A stretch of 64,000 nucleotides of DNA from contig OV277864.1 of assembly GCA_922989275.2 (NCBI GenBank), positions 69,692,158 through 69,756,157 of the forward strand. The letters are read 5' to 3'. The notes under the pieces were generated by a model, which saw only the letters and a list, made by a program, of their open reading frames with translations, made no database searches and was not told where the DNA came from. Shown in pieces: positions 12,801 to 27,800 of the stretch. A program made the translations under genes and the position numbers. Within the stretch, counting starts at the first letter, position 1; every line of letters starts with the position of its first letter. Source of the DNA: Gari tellinella (taxonomy: Eukaryota; Mollusca; Bivalvia; Cardiida; Psammobiidae).

Positions 12801-15800
12801 CAAATCATAGAAAAACCTTGTTAACACTCCAGAGGCTACAATCTCATTTGATCTTCATGAAACTTTGTCAAAATGTTTGCCTTATTGATGTCTACCGGTA
12901 GGTCAAGTTCAAATGTGGGTCAAGTCCAGTCAAAAACTAGGTAACTAGGTCAAATCATGAAAATACATGGTTAACACTCTCATGAAATGTCATGTCGGGT
13001 CAAAATCCAGGTCACTATAGGTCAAGTTTTACATGGTGTACCAGGTGAGCGATATAGGGCCCTTGTGTCCCTTGTTAAATTTAGAGTGTTGAGCAAGTCA
13101 TTTATAGTGATCAGACGTAAAATATCTTATGACAGTAAAAAACATTTAATACGATTACTTGTGAAAAGAGCCTTACTTTATCTGTTTTCAAGACATGTGA
13201 CTAGAAAAGTAAAGTAGATAACTCATGTAGGAACTTTCTGCTTTACTCTGTGTTAACCCTTCTCCTGCTAATAGCTTATATTGAGAATTTGTTGAAATAA
13301 GTGTAGACCCAGATCAGACATCCTGAAGGAGCAGTCTGATCTGGGTCTGCATTGATTTCTTATAGGATCTTGTCTGACGTTAGTCTGTCACCTTTTTTTG
13401 GAATTTTTTTCCTTTTTAATGTTATAAATAGTACAAATTATAGATATTCATAGCGGATGGAGTTTTCTATATGAATATTCAAAGGGAGAAGGATCACACT
13501 TCCATCTGTCTTTAACACTATCAAAAGATAAAATTGTCATGATAACCAGGGCTTCAGATAAGAGGGAGTAAACTAAACTAAACTTATCTAACATTTTCTC
13601 ACTCATTTCAGCACCAAATTTTGTTTAATGCAAAAATAAAAAAAATACTTTCTGAAAAACTCCCCTTATCTGGAGCTCAGAATATCGGGGGTTTATTGTG
13701 AAATATATCAAACCAAATATAACATGTTTTCTCAGCTGATAACATGGTTCTGCTCTGTGGCTTTTTTAGTTGAGTTTATGCAGTGCTAAAGTTTGCCAAT
13801 TTTAACTTTGAAATACAGGTAGAGCTGGAGTTTATGAAATTCAACAAAAGAAATATGCAAAAGTTTGTCGTAAATGAGTTTGATTTATCAGGGGTTTTGC
13901 TTAGGCCAAATAGGCAGCTGGTTGTTATGGCTTTGTGTGTTTTGTGTTACTATGCTGGTGTAGTTGCTTCAACCTGTATAGTTAAGTCCCTTTATTACAA
14001 CCATTACAAGGAAGGATTGTGTTTGGTACTTAACCCATTATCCCTTATATACGCTTTTCTATACCTTTAATTTATTCATCCATTGGGGAAAATAGTTTCA
14101 ATATCATTATACAGTCAGGAATTTGCACCATAAAAAATATTTTCTATCTCCTAAAAGATGGTAGCTTAAAGCAGGCTGAAAGTAAAGCAGAATGGGCCTT
14201 AAGATGCATTCTGCATAACTCATTACCCCATAGCCTGTTTCTAGTATTTAATATAGGTGACCACTTAACTCTTTCCTCCCTAAAACTTTAAATGAACAAT
14301 TCAAGTTTCCATTTTAGTCTAGTGCATTTTTGACTTTTAAGGGTTGTTTTTGTCAATGTTTGGCATGGTGACAAACAGTAAAGACCCTGATCAGTGGGCT
14401 CCTTTCGGAACCCTCTGATCTGGGTCTTCACTGTTTGCATAGGACAAGTGTACTGTTCAAAGGTACACTGTTTGAAAAGGACGCCTATAAGCGGGACTAG
14501 AGTTCAAAGGGTTAAAGCAGGTTGAAAGTAAAGCAGAATGTGCCTTAAGGCACACTCTGCTTTACTTTCAGCCTGCTTTAAGCTAACATCTGCTAGGATA
14601 AAGAAACTATTTCTTAAGGTACATATTCATGACAGTATAAAGAGAAATAATTTTCATCAGTAGAGGAATAAATTTAAGGCTTAAAAAGGTGTATTTATGG
14701 GGTAATGGGTTAACTTTCAACCTGATTTAAGTGATCGCCTGTCTTCAAAACTAGAAACAGGCTATTTGGTAAAGGGTAAAGCTATTGTAATAGGTCAGAT
14801 GATAGATGGTCATAATGGGTGGAGTTTTATTTATGTATATTCAGTGAGAGAAGTGGTAAATGTTTGATAAAATATGTTTAGATTGTTTTACACCCTCACA
14901 TTACTAGTATTGCAGTGAATTTGGTTTGTGGTGTGTATGACCATCCCTAACTAAATGAAATAATGATAGATTTGAGTAAAACCAGTAAAACAGCTCTTTC
15001 ACAGAAGATAATTTTTCAGTCTTAAGTAAAGCTACATGTCGAAATGTAATGCTGGAAAGAAGTAATGCAGAAGGCTCCTTAATGAGCTGTCTGCATTACT
15101 ATAAATCTGCATTAGGCAGTAACCTGTTGTTTGAAAATAGTACAAACACTTCTGCTGCTTTAAGTATATAGTGACACTTTTTAAAAACAGTGTAGACCCA
15201 GATCAGACAGCTCCTTCAGGAGCTGTCTGATCTGGGTCTACACTGTTTACTTATAGAGTATGCACTCTTTCTTTGGAAAACATTTCCGTTTTTGATTAGC
15301 CAATTTAATAGTTAAGGTAATAGATATTCATTGTAGGCAGAATTTTATACGTGAATTTTCTGTGGGGAAAAGGTTAGCAAGGCTTGAATTGTAATATTTC
15401 CTGATTGGTATCATTCACCGTCATTTGTTTTCAATATCCAGCTGATGACGATTCTGCATTCCGAGGGACAGACAACACGACGGCTGATCAGTTTCGTTCT
15501 CGTGTGGGCAGTATTGTACGGAAGTGTTCAGTTAGCAACAATACCAGTCATGAGCCAAAGAAAGACATACTTTGTAAGTTTGTGTATACAGTAAAAAAAA
15601 AACTATTACGACCACTAAAAAGTAAGTTTGTGTGTATGTGGTACCCTATACCTTAACCTGTTGGATTTGATAGTAATAATAATTCAACAATTATTGTACA
15701 TACAATGCAGTGCTCCCTCTCTACAACAACACCAAATGGGAGACAAAGAGTGTGTGTGTTGTTCGGAGGGAGTCATTATAGGGAGGGGAAATTATTAACC

Positions 15801-18800
15801 TTAGAGTGCTGAGCATGACTCGAATGGTTTACAATTGCAAACTGTTTGAACTCAGATCAAATGCCGCGTTATGTGGCGTCTGATCTGGGTTCAAACTGTT
15901 TGCCACTCGTATTTATGTCTTTATGTTTCTTCTCTCAAAATGTCCAATACCAAACTTTTAGAGAAAAAGAAAGGAAACAACAATTTTAAGCAGACAATAT
16001 TGTAGGGAAAGCATTAGACATAAATTGTTGTAGGGAGGGAGGGAGTACTATATACTGTTGCATCTGCGAATATCTTTTTCTTCCAGAGCCACAAATGCAA
16101 ACTACCTACAATTTTATCCAAATGGTCTTGAAGCAGTATGCTGCTTAAAGCAAGATGCTTTACTTTCATCATGCTTATAACCCATTACCCCATAGCCTGT
16201 TTCTAGTATTGAAGATATGTGACCACTTAAAGCAGGTTGAATGTAAAGCAGAATGCGCCTTAAGGCACATTCTGCTTTACTTTCATCCTGCTTTAAGCTA
16301 CCATCTGCTTGCATATAGAACATATTTCTTATGGTAAATACTTCTGACTGTTTAAAATTAAACTATTTTCTTTAGTGGAGTAATAAATTAAAGGCTTAAA
16401 AAGGCATATTTATGGGGTAATGGGTTTAGCTGTCAACTGTGTTTAGCACTAGAGATGAGTATTATCTGTTCAATACATTTAACCCTAGCGATGTGTATAC
16501 TCCTCATTTCAGATCAGAGAACCTGTGAAATGTACACATGTACTTTTCAAACAGTGTAGACACTGATCAGAGGGCCCCAAGGGACTTTCTGAGCAGTGTC
16601 TGCAATGTTTGTAGTTTTGCAAATTAGTGTTAAAATCAACCCTAAATTGTCAAAAACGGACCAGACTTTATGGGAAGCTGCAATTATTGTCCATTTAAAG
16701 TTTCAGGGGTGAATGAGTTGCCAGTAACCATATAAGGCTTGAGCCTATAATAGCTGAAACTTATTATTTATGGTTGAATACTGGTGCGGTAAAACCTCTT
16801 TATTACGACCACTAAACCGAAGACTTAATTAATTGTATAAAAGACAGGTGACCGCTTAAAGCAAGGTGACGGTAAAACAGAAAGCTCCTATAGGAGCTTT
16901 CTGTTTTACTGTCACCTTGCTTTAAGCAGTCACCTGTCGTAAACACATAATAATTATCAAAATTTAGTGGTCGTAACAGAGAGGTTTTACTGTACATGAA
17001 GAATGTTAATTGTAATATTGTTTCAATTTCCTTGATTTCCAGTTGGCTCTAAAGCTGGGTTACTCATGGTCAGCAAATGCTTGGAGCCTGGTTCCCTGTC
17101 TCACAGTATGGGACACCCAGTGGGCCACACAAAGTCTGATTCCCAGCGCAAACGTCACAAGAGTGCTGGGGACCATACCACTAAAACACGCTCTAACAGT
17201 CTGTTTGCTAATTGGAAAATTAAACATATCAATGACAAAGATTCTATTGACCTGAAACTGAATGTGCTGATAGCTAAAGATGATTCTGAAGTACATGTTT
17301 TGGAGAATGGAGTAGGTGGTTCAGGACCTGGCATTATAGGTGATATGCAGGATATAGTGGAAGAGATTAAAGATAGTGGTGTGGCATTGGATGAGAACGA
17401 GTGTTTGTGTGATGACGTTTCAGACGTGACTTCTGTAAGTGGTAAGGTGGAAGATGAATCTGGTGAAACAGAAGCTCAAAGTAATATTATAGTGACTGAA
17501 GAAACACTGAATGAGCATGAAAATGCTTCTAATTCAGAGGCAGCAGATAACATTGATGTTAATTCCATAATTGTTCGCAGTCGTAGTGGAAGTTTGAAGT
17601 CCAATACATCTAGTCCTTTACATTCCGTTCCAACCCCAGTGACAGAAAATGACCCACTTGGGCTGTTTGTTGAGCCCCGCCCAACCAGCCTCAAGTCCCT
17701 TTCCCCAAATACTTCACCCCAAAAATCCAGGGAAAAATTTGTGACAACTAAACCCTTTCAGGGGGAACTGAAAATTGCTAGTGAATCACAGACCTCGGGT
17801 GAGTGCAATATTACAAACAATGCTGCTGCTGAAGAGCAAAACAGGGTAGATAATTCATACCAGTCTGCTATGGGGAGAGTTATGTCCCCTGTGGTTGAAA
17901 AGGTTCAAAGTACTCTCTTTAAAATGGAGCGGACTAGTAGTTTTCCAGAAAATCTGGGAAGTAATTTGAAAGGAGAGATTAAGACCCCAGGCAAGCAGAG
18001 AACAGAAAAACAGACTGTAGATCCGAGAGAGACGGTCTCTCTAGGTAGATCTAGTAGCTCATTGAACGAAGGAAGCTTAGCCGGTACTCCGAGAGGAGGC
18101 CTGTTTAGAACTGGCAGTTTCCGACGTCACAAGGAAAATTTCAGTGGAATGCTCAAATTTGCCACAGGTGCTGTTGCCAATAAATTGACAGAAATAAAAA
18201 TGTCTATGACCCCCACTAAACTGGGGTCAAACACGTCTATAGGTCACGCGGATGATATGGACACGGATGACGAGGACAGTTTACAGGAGTCTCGTCGAAA
18301 GGCGTCTAATGCTTACTATTCCAGCTATGACAAGCTGGATTCCTCGAGCATAAATGGAACGGGAACCGCCCCTATCCCAGGTAAGAGTCACAGCGGGATT
18401 AATGGTGGTGGATGTATTATGTTATACCCCTGGGTGCTATCAGAAATATTGACAACCAACATATCTTACTTGTTGGGAGTTTTACCTGCAGCAAAAGAGA
18501 GAGGCTAAACATGTTCTGCATGAGCTAATACATTTAACTTCTTTGCTTAACCTTAACTCTGTTGAAAATGAGTATTTCCATAATTTGCAAACAGCGTAGA
18601 CCCAGATCAGAGGGCTCCCTCTGATCAGGGTCTGTGTGGTTTGCCATGATTTTAGAATTTTTTTGGGAGAAAAAACCCTTAACCAGATATACCATAAAGT
18701 GGAAATATTTTCTCCAGTGTTGGAATGAATTTAAAGCATAAAAAGATATAATAATGGAGTAATATGTTAAATTACATAAAGCTTGAAATTGTTGATGAAT

Positions 18801-21800
18801 ATCATTAGTGCCTTGCCCTTTTGTCATTAGGTGAACCTTGGAATGTATGACAGTAGATAAGATATGTTGGTATAATGAGAGTTAGTTTTGTGTCTGTAGT
18901 ATAGGAATGTTGTATGTAATATGATAAGCATGTTGTTATTCCTCAGTCAACTTTGTACGGTCAAACTTCGATATCTCGACCTTGGTTAATTCGAACATAC
19001 CAGTATTTCAAAGTTAAAATGGGCTAGGCCATGATTTAACTTTGAAATATGGGTATGTTCGACTTAACCTAGCATGAAATAATGCACATCGATTGAATTC
19101 ATCTGGTTGGTAAATTCAATGTTTAGAGATTTTTCTTTGGCACAACCAAGATATTTATTTACCTGACAGTTTCGGACATACAATGTATGTCCGAAACTGT
19201 CAGGTAAATAAACATCTTGGTTGTGCCAAAGGAAAAAATCTCTACTCTTTGAAATAATGCAATTCATGTGTCGAAATATCAGATAGTTTGAGTTAATTGA
19301 ACTCAGGATACCGAAGTTCGACTGTATGTTGACAATCATTGTTAGAACCTGTTAAGCATGTACCTGGGCAAAAACCTTGTTCCGGTTTCCAACTCTTCTT
19401 TATTTTAAATCCCTTCTAAACTGGAAACGCCTCTAAACCGGAAATTTATGTTGTCACCACATATGTCCGGTTTAGAGGGGTTCTACTGTATTTACTTTAT
19501 ACTCTTTAATCTGGAGCATATCTTCCATATCAACTAGACAGCTTGAATATTTTTTCAAGCTGTTTCTTGTGTATGCATCTGCATTGTTTTCCTCCGTTAA
19601 TCTTTTTCCTCATAACTTCATAAGTTGTTAATGACTGACTCTTCCAATAATGAAAAAATACCAGTTTATACTGATTTTAGAAAAGTGTGATGCCACAATG
19701 GTACATCTCATTCATTCTGATGAGTCCAAACAAGGACGAAACTAGTCAATGATATGTGACACCAAAGTAACATTCCAGCCGGGTTTTCTCTTGTCAGTCT
19801 TCTATATTTTTGTATTTTAGAAAATATTTCAGAAATATGTTGAGATCTTTAACAGAGGGATCTTTAAGGATACCTCGGACAAGGGTCTACACTGTTTGCA
19901 AATCCTATACATACTATACACGTATACCGACTTCCAGTATAGAAAGGGTTGATAAAAATTGCAATTTCAATGGGGCTCATATTATAATAATGATATAATG
20001 ATAAAATAAAAGGTTGTTGTTAGATAGATAGTTTTGTTTAAACTTTAAACACACAGGCAGCTGCTTTCTGCTTACGGTCAAACCTCTGATTAGTGACACC
20101 CTACTTCTATATTGAATTGTCACTAACCATGGGGTTGACTACCTTTGACAGTCAAACTTGTGTTAAGCGACCACTCTTTAACCCATTTACCCCTAGTGGC
20201 ATTTACATGTGGCATTTACAAACAATGTACATGTTAAGAGTATGATTTTAACCCTTTACTCCATAGCGTATTTCTAGTTTTGAAAACAGGTGACCACTTA
20301 AAGCAGGTTGAAAGTAAAGCAGAATGTGCCTTAAGGTACATTCTGCTTTACTTTCAGCCTGTTTTAAGGTAAATAGAAACTATTTTTTATGGTGCATATT
20401 CAAGACTGTATAAAATGGAACTATTTTCTTTAGGGGAAGAATCTATCAAAGGCATAAAAAGGCATATTTATTAGGGAAAATGGGTTAATACAAGTTTGAC
20501 TGTACACATATAATGGAATTTAAGCCATTTTTTAGAAAGAAAAAAACAATTTTGAAATTGCAAGCAGTGTAGATTCAGATCACCATATTTACACCATATA
20601 TATCTAACAGTGGGTGATCTGGGTCTATACCTGTCTTTATAGATGTTCATGCTAATTTATTGGGTTGTTGCTGTACACAAGTGTGATTGTATTCAGGGCC
20701 CGGCCCCAAATAAGGGGAGAGTATTTAAAACTAAAATCTTGATGCCTGCATGAAACCCTATGATGTCACTACTCATTGGAATCGTCTCTTCAACACAATT
20801 CTAACAGTAGTCACATCATAGAACAGAACAGAACATATCTTATTCCAGACTTATAAATAAGTACATCGTCTTGTCTACATTTGTAGACCCAGATAAGGGG
20901 AGTATTTCAAAAACTAAAACCTTAATGCCTGCATTTAACCCTATGGTGTCACTACTCATTAGAATCATCTCTTCAAGATGATTCTAATGAGTAGTCACAC
21001 CAAAGGATTTGGTGCTGAAATGAGTGGGAAAATATTGGATTTGCTCAAATTACTCCCACTTATCTGAAGCCCTGTTGTAATGTGTGTATTATCCGTCTTC
21101 AATATTGTCATTTGCTTGTATATTTCTTTATCTCTGCTTAGTTCCCTACTCACGTAAGTAGACTTTTTGCTGTGACTAAGTAACCCTATCCGTGCTAAAA
21201 CTCTTTTGTACATGTTACTGCTGGTCGTGTGATTGTCTAGAATGAATACATGGTTGCCGTGGTGTTTTTACTCTCGCACTATGAAAGATTAAGGTGGTAA
21301 AATCTCTTGATTACAATATGATATGTCGGTGAGATCGAGATGAAATGGTGAGATACATGTATTGAAACACGAGGTTGGGCTACAGAACATCAGTTATTAA
21401 ACTCTTTAAACACCATGGACCTGTTTAGAATATACTTATTACATTTGCAGACAGTGTAGACCCTGATCAGAGGGCTCCTATAGGAGCCCTCTGATCAGGG
21501 TCTACACTGTTTTCTAAATCAGAGCAGTATTCATTAAACTACCCAGAATTTCAAATTGCCTGGTTCTTGTTTTGGTATTTAAAATGATCCACAAGGGAAC
21601 CTAATAACCCACAAGAGTTTACTTGGTGTTGAAAGTGTTAACTAGGTGTACATGTATTTGATATCAACAATGACAGGTCTTCAATTCAGCTGAAAGTCCT
21701 TATTGCTTAGAATATTGTGTTGCTTATTTATGAATCTTTATGACATTTGTTACATAATAACATGTATGACTAACATGTAAATGAATTAACATTATAAATC

Positions 21801-24800
21801 AGGTATTTGCTTTCACTAAAATGATTATGAAAAGTATGGTAGGTTGAAAGTAAAACATAAGTCTTCTAAAAGAGCTTTCTGCTTTACTTACATTCTGCTT
21901 TACTCACTTTCTGCTTTAAGCTGTCCCTATGTCTTCTAAGTTTGTGTAAAAGATATTCATTTTAATTGGGCCTAAAAAAAAAATATGTGTGTTTCTGGTT
22001 TCACCCTCTCAAAATTTTAGGGTAGGTCGGTAGGAAAAAGTTTTTATTTTTTAAAAAGTTTTTATATAGGGTATTATGCGGATTTTTTTTTACAATCAAA
22101 GGATATATATATATATATATATACTACAAATAATGACCTTGCTCTTGTTGTATTCAACATTTAAAGTGTCTGAAATGATTTATCTTGATTTGCAAGTTTA
22201 AATTGTGAGGTATTTCATAATATAATTATGTGAAATAGTCCATTGCAAAAAAGTTGCATCAAATAAATATTATATTTCAAAAAAATGTGTGTTTGCTTTT
22301 AATACAGGTTTTTTTCCCTTCTGTAACAGGCAACGGCCCCCTTCCCCTCCCGTATCTTTTTCCCCTCACCAAAAAAAATTCTCCTAAAAAAAAAAATTTT
22401 TTTTTTTTTTTTTTTAATTTTTTTTTTTTTTTAATTTTTCTTTAAAAACTTTAGGGTCGGGGGTAAAAAATAGGGTCGGTCGGGAAACCGGAAACACACA
22501 TCTTTTTTTTTTAGGCCTTGCTGGTAAATCTAAATGTAAATGTACTGAAAACATTACCCAATTACCATATAGACTGTTTCTTTGTTTTAAAGATAGTTGA
22601 CCACTTAAAGCAGGTTGAAAGTAAAGCAAAGTGCACATTAAGATGCATTCTGCTTTTCTTTTAGCTTTCTTTAAGAATCCATCTGCTAGGATATAGGAAA
22701 TATTTCTTATGATGCACATTCATTAGCATTTAAAGTGGAACTATTTTCTTGAGTGGAGGAGTAAACTAGCCTAGAGGTGTGAAAAGGAATATAGATAGGT
22801 TAATAGGTTAAACAAATGCAGGCCAACAGCTACACCAATCTATCTAAGACACTTCAAACTTGTTTGGGTGCAAGTATCATGCAATACTGACCACTCTAAG
22901 CACATATGATTTGAGACAGTATGGACTACAAACACTTCAACATTTGTAAACAATGCACAATATGCACTTATAAACAAGTATCTCTTAGAGTGCTAATGGT
23001 GAATTTAAACATTGTAGTTCCGAATGAAACTGGCCTTTATTTGTAGTACTATAGTTGTTGCTAATGACAAGCAAGTGTTTAGTGCAGGACAAAATTAAAG
23101 CAGAAAGCTTCTACAGGACCTTTATGCTTTACCTTTGGCAGTAATGAATACTGTAGATTACTAATTAATCTTATTTTTGGTGCCTGATTATCAAAGTTCG
23201 AATGTTTTCTGGAGATACACCGAGCGTGTTGATCAATTTTACAACTTCAGCACAGCTCACAGAAATAAACAGGTCTTAACAGGGTATAGAAAACCATATC
23301 ACATTGTTCAATATAATCAAATCACAAGTACTCTTTGGATTTGTTTTTCAGTATTTACACTAAATATGGTCAATTTTGTATAAAGTGACTACTAACTGAG
23401 GTTGCCTAGAGATCTTTTCATTGAAGGTGACTGCTTAATGTAGGATAAAAATGCTCATTAGGTCTTTTCTGTATCATTTGTATCCTTAATTAACCCTTTG
23501 AACCCTAATCCCGCATATAGGCATCATTTTCAAACAGTGAACATGTGAATTGTACACTTGTCCAATGCAAACAGTGAAGACCCAGATCAGAGGGCTCCGA
23601 TAGGAGCCCTCTGATTAGGGTCTACACTGTTTGTCATAATGCCAAACATTGACAAAAACAACCCTTAAAAGTCAGAAATGGACTAGACTAAAATGGAAAC
23701 TGGAATTGTCCATTTAAACAGGGAGGAAAGAGTTAAGCAACCACCTGTATTTAAGACTACCAAAATGTCTATTTACCCTTTCCATCGCTTAAATGCTATT
23801 ATATGCCCTAAACTATTCTTTCACTTACTAAGCATTAAAAATAAATATGCATTGATTGTTAAGAATAAGAATACGGGTGATCAGCTGAGAGCAAGATGAA
23901 AGTAAAGGTGAAAGCTCCTAAAGAGTTTTACTTTCATCTTGCTTTAAGCAGTCACCTACCTTAAAAGTAAGATATAGGTAATTTGGACTTTTGTTTATGT
24001 TGGAAAGTAGTCACTTAATACCAATAAGATTGACTGTATTACAAGTTATATGGAATGGTTTACCGGTATTTGCTATATTCTACATGTACATTTATTCAGG
24101 TGCCTTTCTTTCTCTTCTTGAATTCCATACCTACAAGAGATGTGATCTAAATGTCTTAAAAACTATTATCCTATCACAAGCACCCTTTATTCTTTGAGAA
24201 TTTTATGCACATTTTCAATTTACTGAAATGATCTTTCTCTTTGCTAGAACATCTACAGAGCACCAGATAAGGGTAGTTTTTCAAGAACTAAAATCTTTAT
24301 TTCTGAATTAAACCCTATGGTGTCACTACTCATTCGAATCGTCTCTTCGAGACGATTCTAATGAGTAGTAACACCATAGGATTTGGTGCTTAAAAGAGTG
24401 AGAATTGTTGGATTTGTTGAAATAACTACCTCTTATCTGGAACCATGCATCTATCAGTAACTACCTTTACTTCCTCCTCACCTGAAACTTCCTTTGCTAT
24501 TTTCATTAATCCATTACCCCATAGCCTGTTTCTAAGGTTTGAAACAGGTGACCTCTTAAAGCAGGTTGAAAGTAAAGCAGAATGTGCCTTAAGGCACATT
24601 CTGCTTTACTTTCAGCCTGCTTTAAGCTATTATCTGCTAGGATGTAAAAAATATTTCTTATGGTGTATATTCATAAATGTATTAAGTGGAACTGTTTTCT
24701 GAAGTGGAGGAATAAATCAAAGGCGTGAAAAGGCATATTTATGGGGTAATGGGTTAAACATAGCTGTCATTATCATTGATTGGAACTAGCCATCATTTGA

Positions 24801-27800
24801 AGGCACCACTAATGTTGGGAGTGGTAGCTTTCGAGAAATTACTTGTTTGCCTATTGAATGAATCATTATTTTGTTTTTATGCCACAGGCATATAGTGATT
24901 GTCCTGTCTGTCTGTACCTCTGTGCATAGGAGGTCAACCAGATTTTACCCTTTCGTTTAGCATCAATACCGCTCACTACAGTACAATTATTTTATACTTA
25001 CACAGTAACTGTTGTTGCCATGGACCATTACCAATCCACTAATAACATCCAACCTTGATTTGACCTTGACCACTTTTAAACTTAGAATATTTTATTTAAA
25101 TGGGCTATTTCTTGGTTAACTGGATTTTACAATTTCACCTTACTTCAATACAGCTTACTACAATGCTGTGATACTTATACAGTTGTTGCCTTGGACTATT
25201 TCCAATCCACACATAACACCTATCATTGATTCTACCTGAACCATGACCTATTTGGACTTAAAGATTTCAGACTTTATTTGCCAGGATGCCACAGGGGTAT
25301 AAGCTTTTACTGAATAGTCTTGTTTAACAAAAATTTATAAATCTTATTGAGTTCTTAATCAATGATACTCAGACAGCTAAATTTGGCAGGAATATTTCTG
25401 TTTCATTCTACTCTTATCCTAAACAAGTAAAAGGTATAAAGACAAAAATAGCTCAAGCTGAAAATAGACTGAAGTGTATTTACGCAATATTTAACCCATT
25501 TCCCCACAGCTTGCTTTCAGTGGTTACTTAAATCTTTGCATGCTGGGTAATATTTTCATCTTCAAGGATTGTCATCTGCTACTTTTCTAAAATTAGATTT
25601 TTCAAAATTTCTTTTTAAAATACTTACCGTAATAGGATCTAAGTGACAAACAGTTTGGATCCAGATGATGCAGCATCTGACCTGGAACCAAACTGTTTGC
25701 AAAAGTATATGTAGTTACGTGTTCGATACAAGCATGCAAAGAGTTATATAACCATATATCAGAATTTCGGGAAATGAATCTTGTAGCTCTCTATTAGGAA
25801 AGATGCATTCGAAGGCGCCTCTATGAGGAATAGTTAAATGCGAGAATATAACATTGCTACTAGTTAAAGTTTTGACCAGTCTTCCTTCTCTATTCCCAAC
25901 AGAGAGTGCTCCAAGCCACCCATCCTTCATGGACCAGTTTGACCAGATGTTTGAGAGTGATACGTCCAGTTTCCACGTCCAGTTTGCTGACACTATTACC
26001 AAGGATATCGCTATAGAGGCTGAGATCTGCAGCTGTAGCAGATGTCCGCGCTGTCGGTGCTTGCTCTATGACGAGGAAATCATGGCAGGCTGGAGTGCCG
26101 ATGACTCAAATCTCAATACAAGGTTAATAGATTTATGTGGTTCAATCTATGCACAGTAGTATATCATAAACTACAGCTTGTTGCAAAGTTCAATTTATGT
26201 GTTAGCTTAAAGCAGGCAGAAAGAAAAGCAGGATGCTCATTTAGCTTTTCTCTTTTATTCTCAGCTTTAACTCTTTACTCTCTAGCCTGTTTTTAGTTTT
26301 GAAGATAAGTAACCACTTAAAGAAGGTTTAAAGTAGATCAGAATGCAGATCTTATGGGGGGAAAACAACAGTGTAGACCCTGGTCAGACAGCTCCTGCAG
26401 GAGCTGTCTGACCAGGGTCTAATGTATTCAATGTCAGTGTACGCTACTAACAGGAGAAGGGTTGAGATATGCTATTAACTCTTTGAACCCTAGTCACGCA
26501 TATATGCGTCATTTGAAAACAGCGTACCTGTGAGGAGTACACTTGTCCTATGAAAACAGTGTTGACCCTGATCAGAGGGCTCCTTAAGGAGCCCTCTGAG
26601 CAAGGTCTACACTGTTTGTCATTTTGACATATACATGTATTGTAAAATTCAATCCTAAAAAGTCAAAAATGGACTTTACAAAATTGAAAACTAGAATTGT
26701 CCATTTGAGGTTTCAGGGAGGAAAGGGTTAAAGTTATGGATATTGTCAGTGACATACTCCTATCTCACTGATTTCAACATTGACAAGTTCTAAGACTGTT
26801 ATCTATGTCTTATCAGTTTTACAGCTGTCTATACTCAGGTGATTTAAACACGGTTATATCTAAATATAAGTAGCAGCTTTTTGCTAATCAGATGATATGC
26901 AGCCAGTTTCATTGCAAAGTGTTCTACAGTATTAGAATTGTACAACTACATGTAGTCTAAATAGCTTGTTTCAAAGGTGTCATAATTAAAATTGTGCTTT
27001 ACATTTAGCAATCACATTATCTCTATAGAGATAGACATTACCATGCTTTTGCATTGAATTATGTATCGCAAACCCAAATTGTTACTGAAAAAATAGATAT
27101 TCATCTTTAAGCTATAACTTATTCCTGTATGAACACTTTACCCTGTAATTTGTTTCCTGTTTTGTAGACAGGTTATCATTGAAAAAAGATAGAAAATAAA
27201 GCAGAATGCTCTTGGAGGAGCATTCCGCTATACTTTCAACATGTTTTAAGCTTCTATCTGGACCGGAAAAAATCTTAAAATACCATCAATTGATTATTTC
27301 TAGAACTTTCTAGCTAAGGACTACTTTTCTTAGTGTAGGAATAAATAGTGGTGTTAAAAGGTGTATCTATGGAGTAATAGGTTAATCAGCTATCTGTCTT
27401 CAGAGATAGCCTCTTTCTCCTTCATTGAAAATAAGTTTAACCCATTACCCCATAAATACGCCTTTTTACGCCTTTAATTTATTTTGTCACTGTAGAAAAT
27501 GGTTCCAATTTTTACAGTTATGAATATGTATAATAAGAAATATTTGCCATTTACTTTCAACCTGCTTTAAGTAGTCACCTATTTTCAAAACTAGAAACAG
27601 GCTATGAGGTAATGGGTTAAGCAGCTATCTGTCTTAAGAGATAGCCTCTTTCTCCTTTATTGTAAGTAAGTTTAATAACCTTACCATGTTGCTTTATATT
27701 TTCAGCTGCCCATTCTGCAATACTAAATTGGTGCCTCATCTATTAATATACCTCAAGGTAGGTGAACACATTTTATTTTGCTTTCTACATCTACAGCACT

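Noticed and set aside
16860..16932. Perfect-stem hairpins in introns as microRNA genes
   Set aside because: The stems are fully symmetrical, belong to dispersed MITE families and occur in many copies. Without small-RNA reads a miRNA call is not justified.
18381..18508. Extension of the large DENND4 exon's open frame to a stop at 18508
   Set aside because: The CCCAG/GTAAGA donor at 18380 joins in phase to [12 protein letters not shown] at 25903. The 43 codons after it resemble no DENND4 protein.
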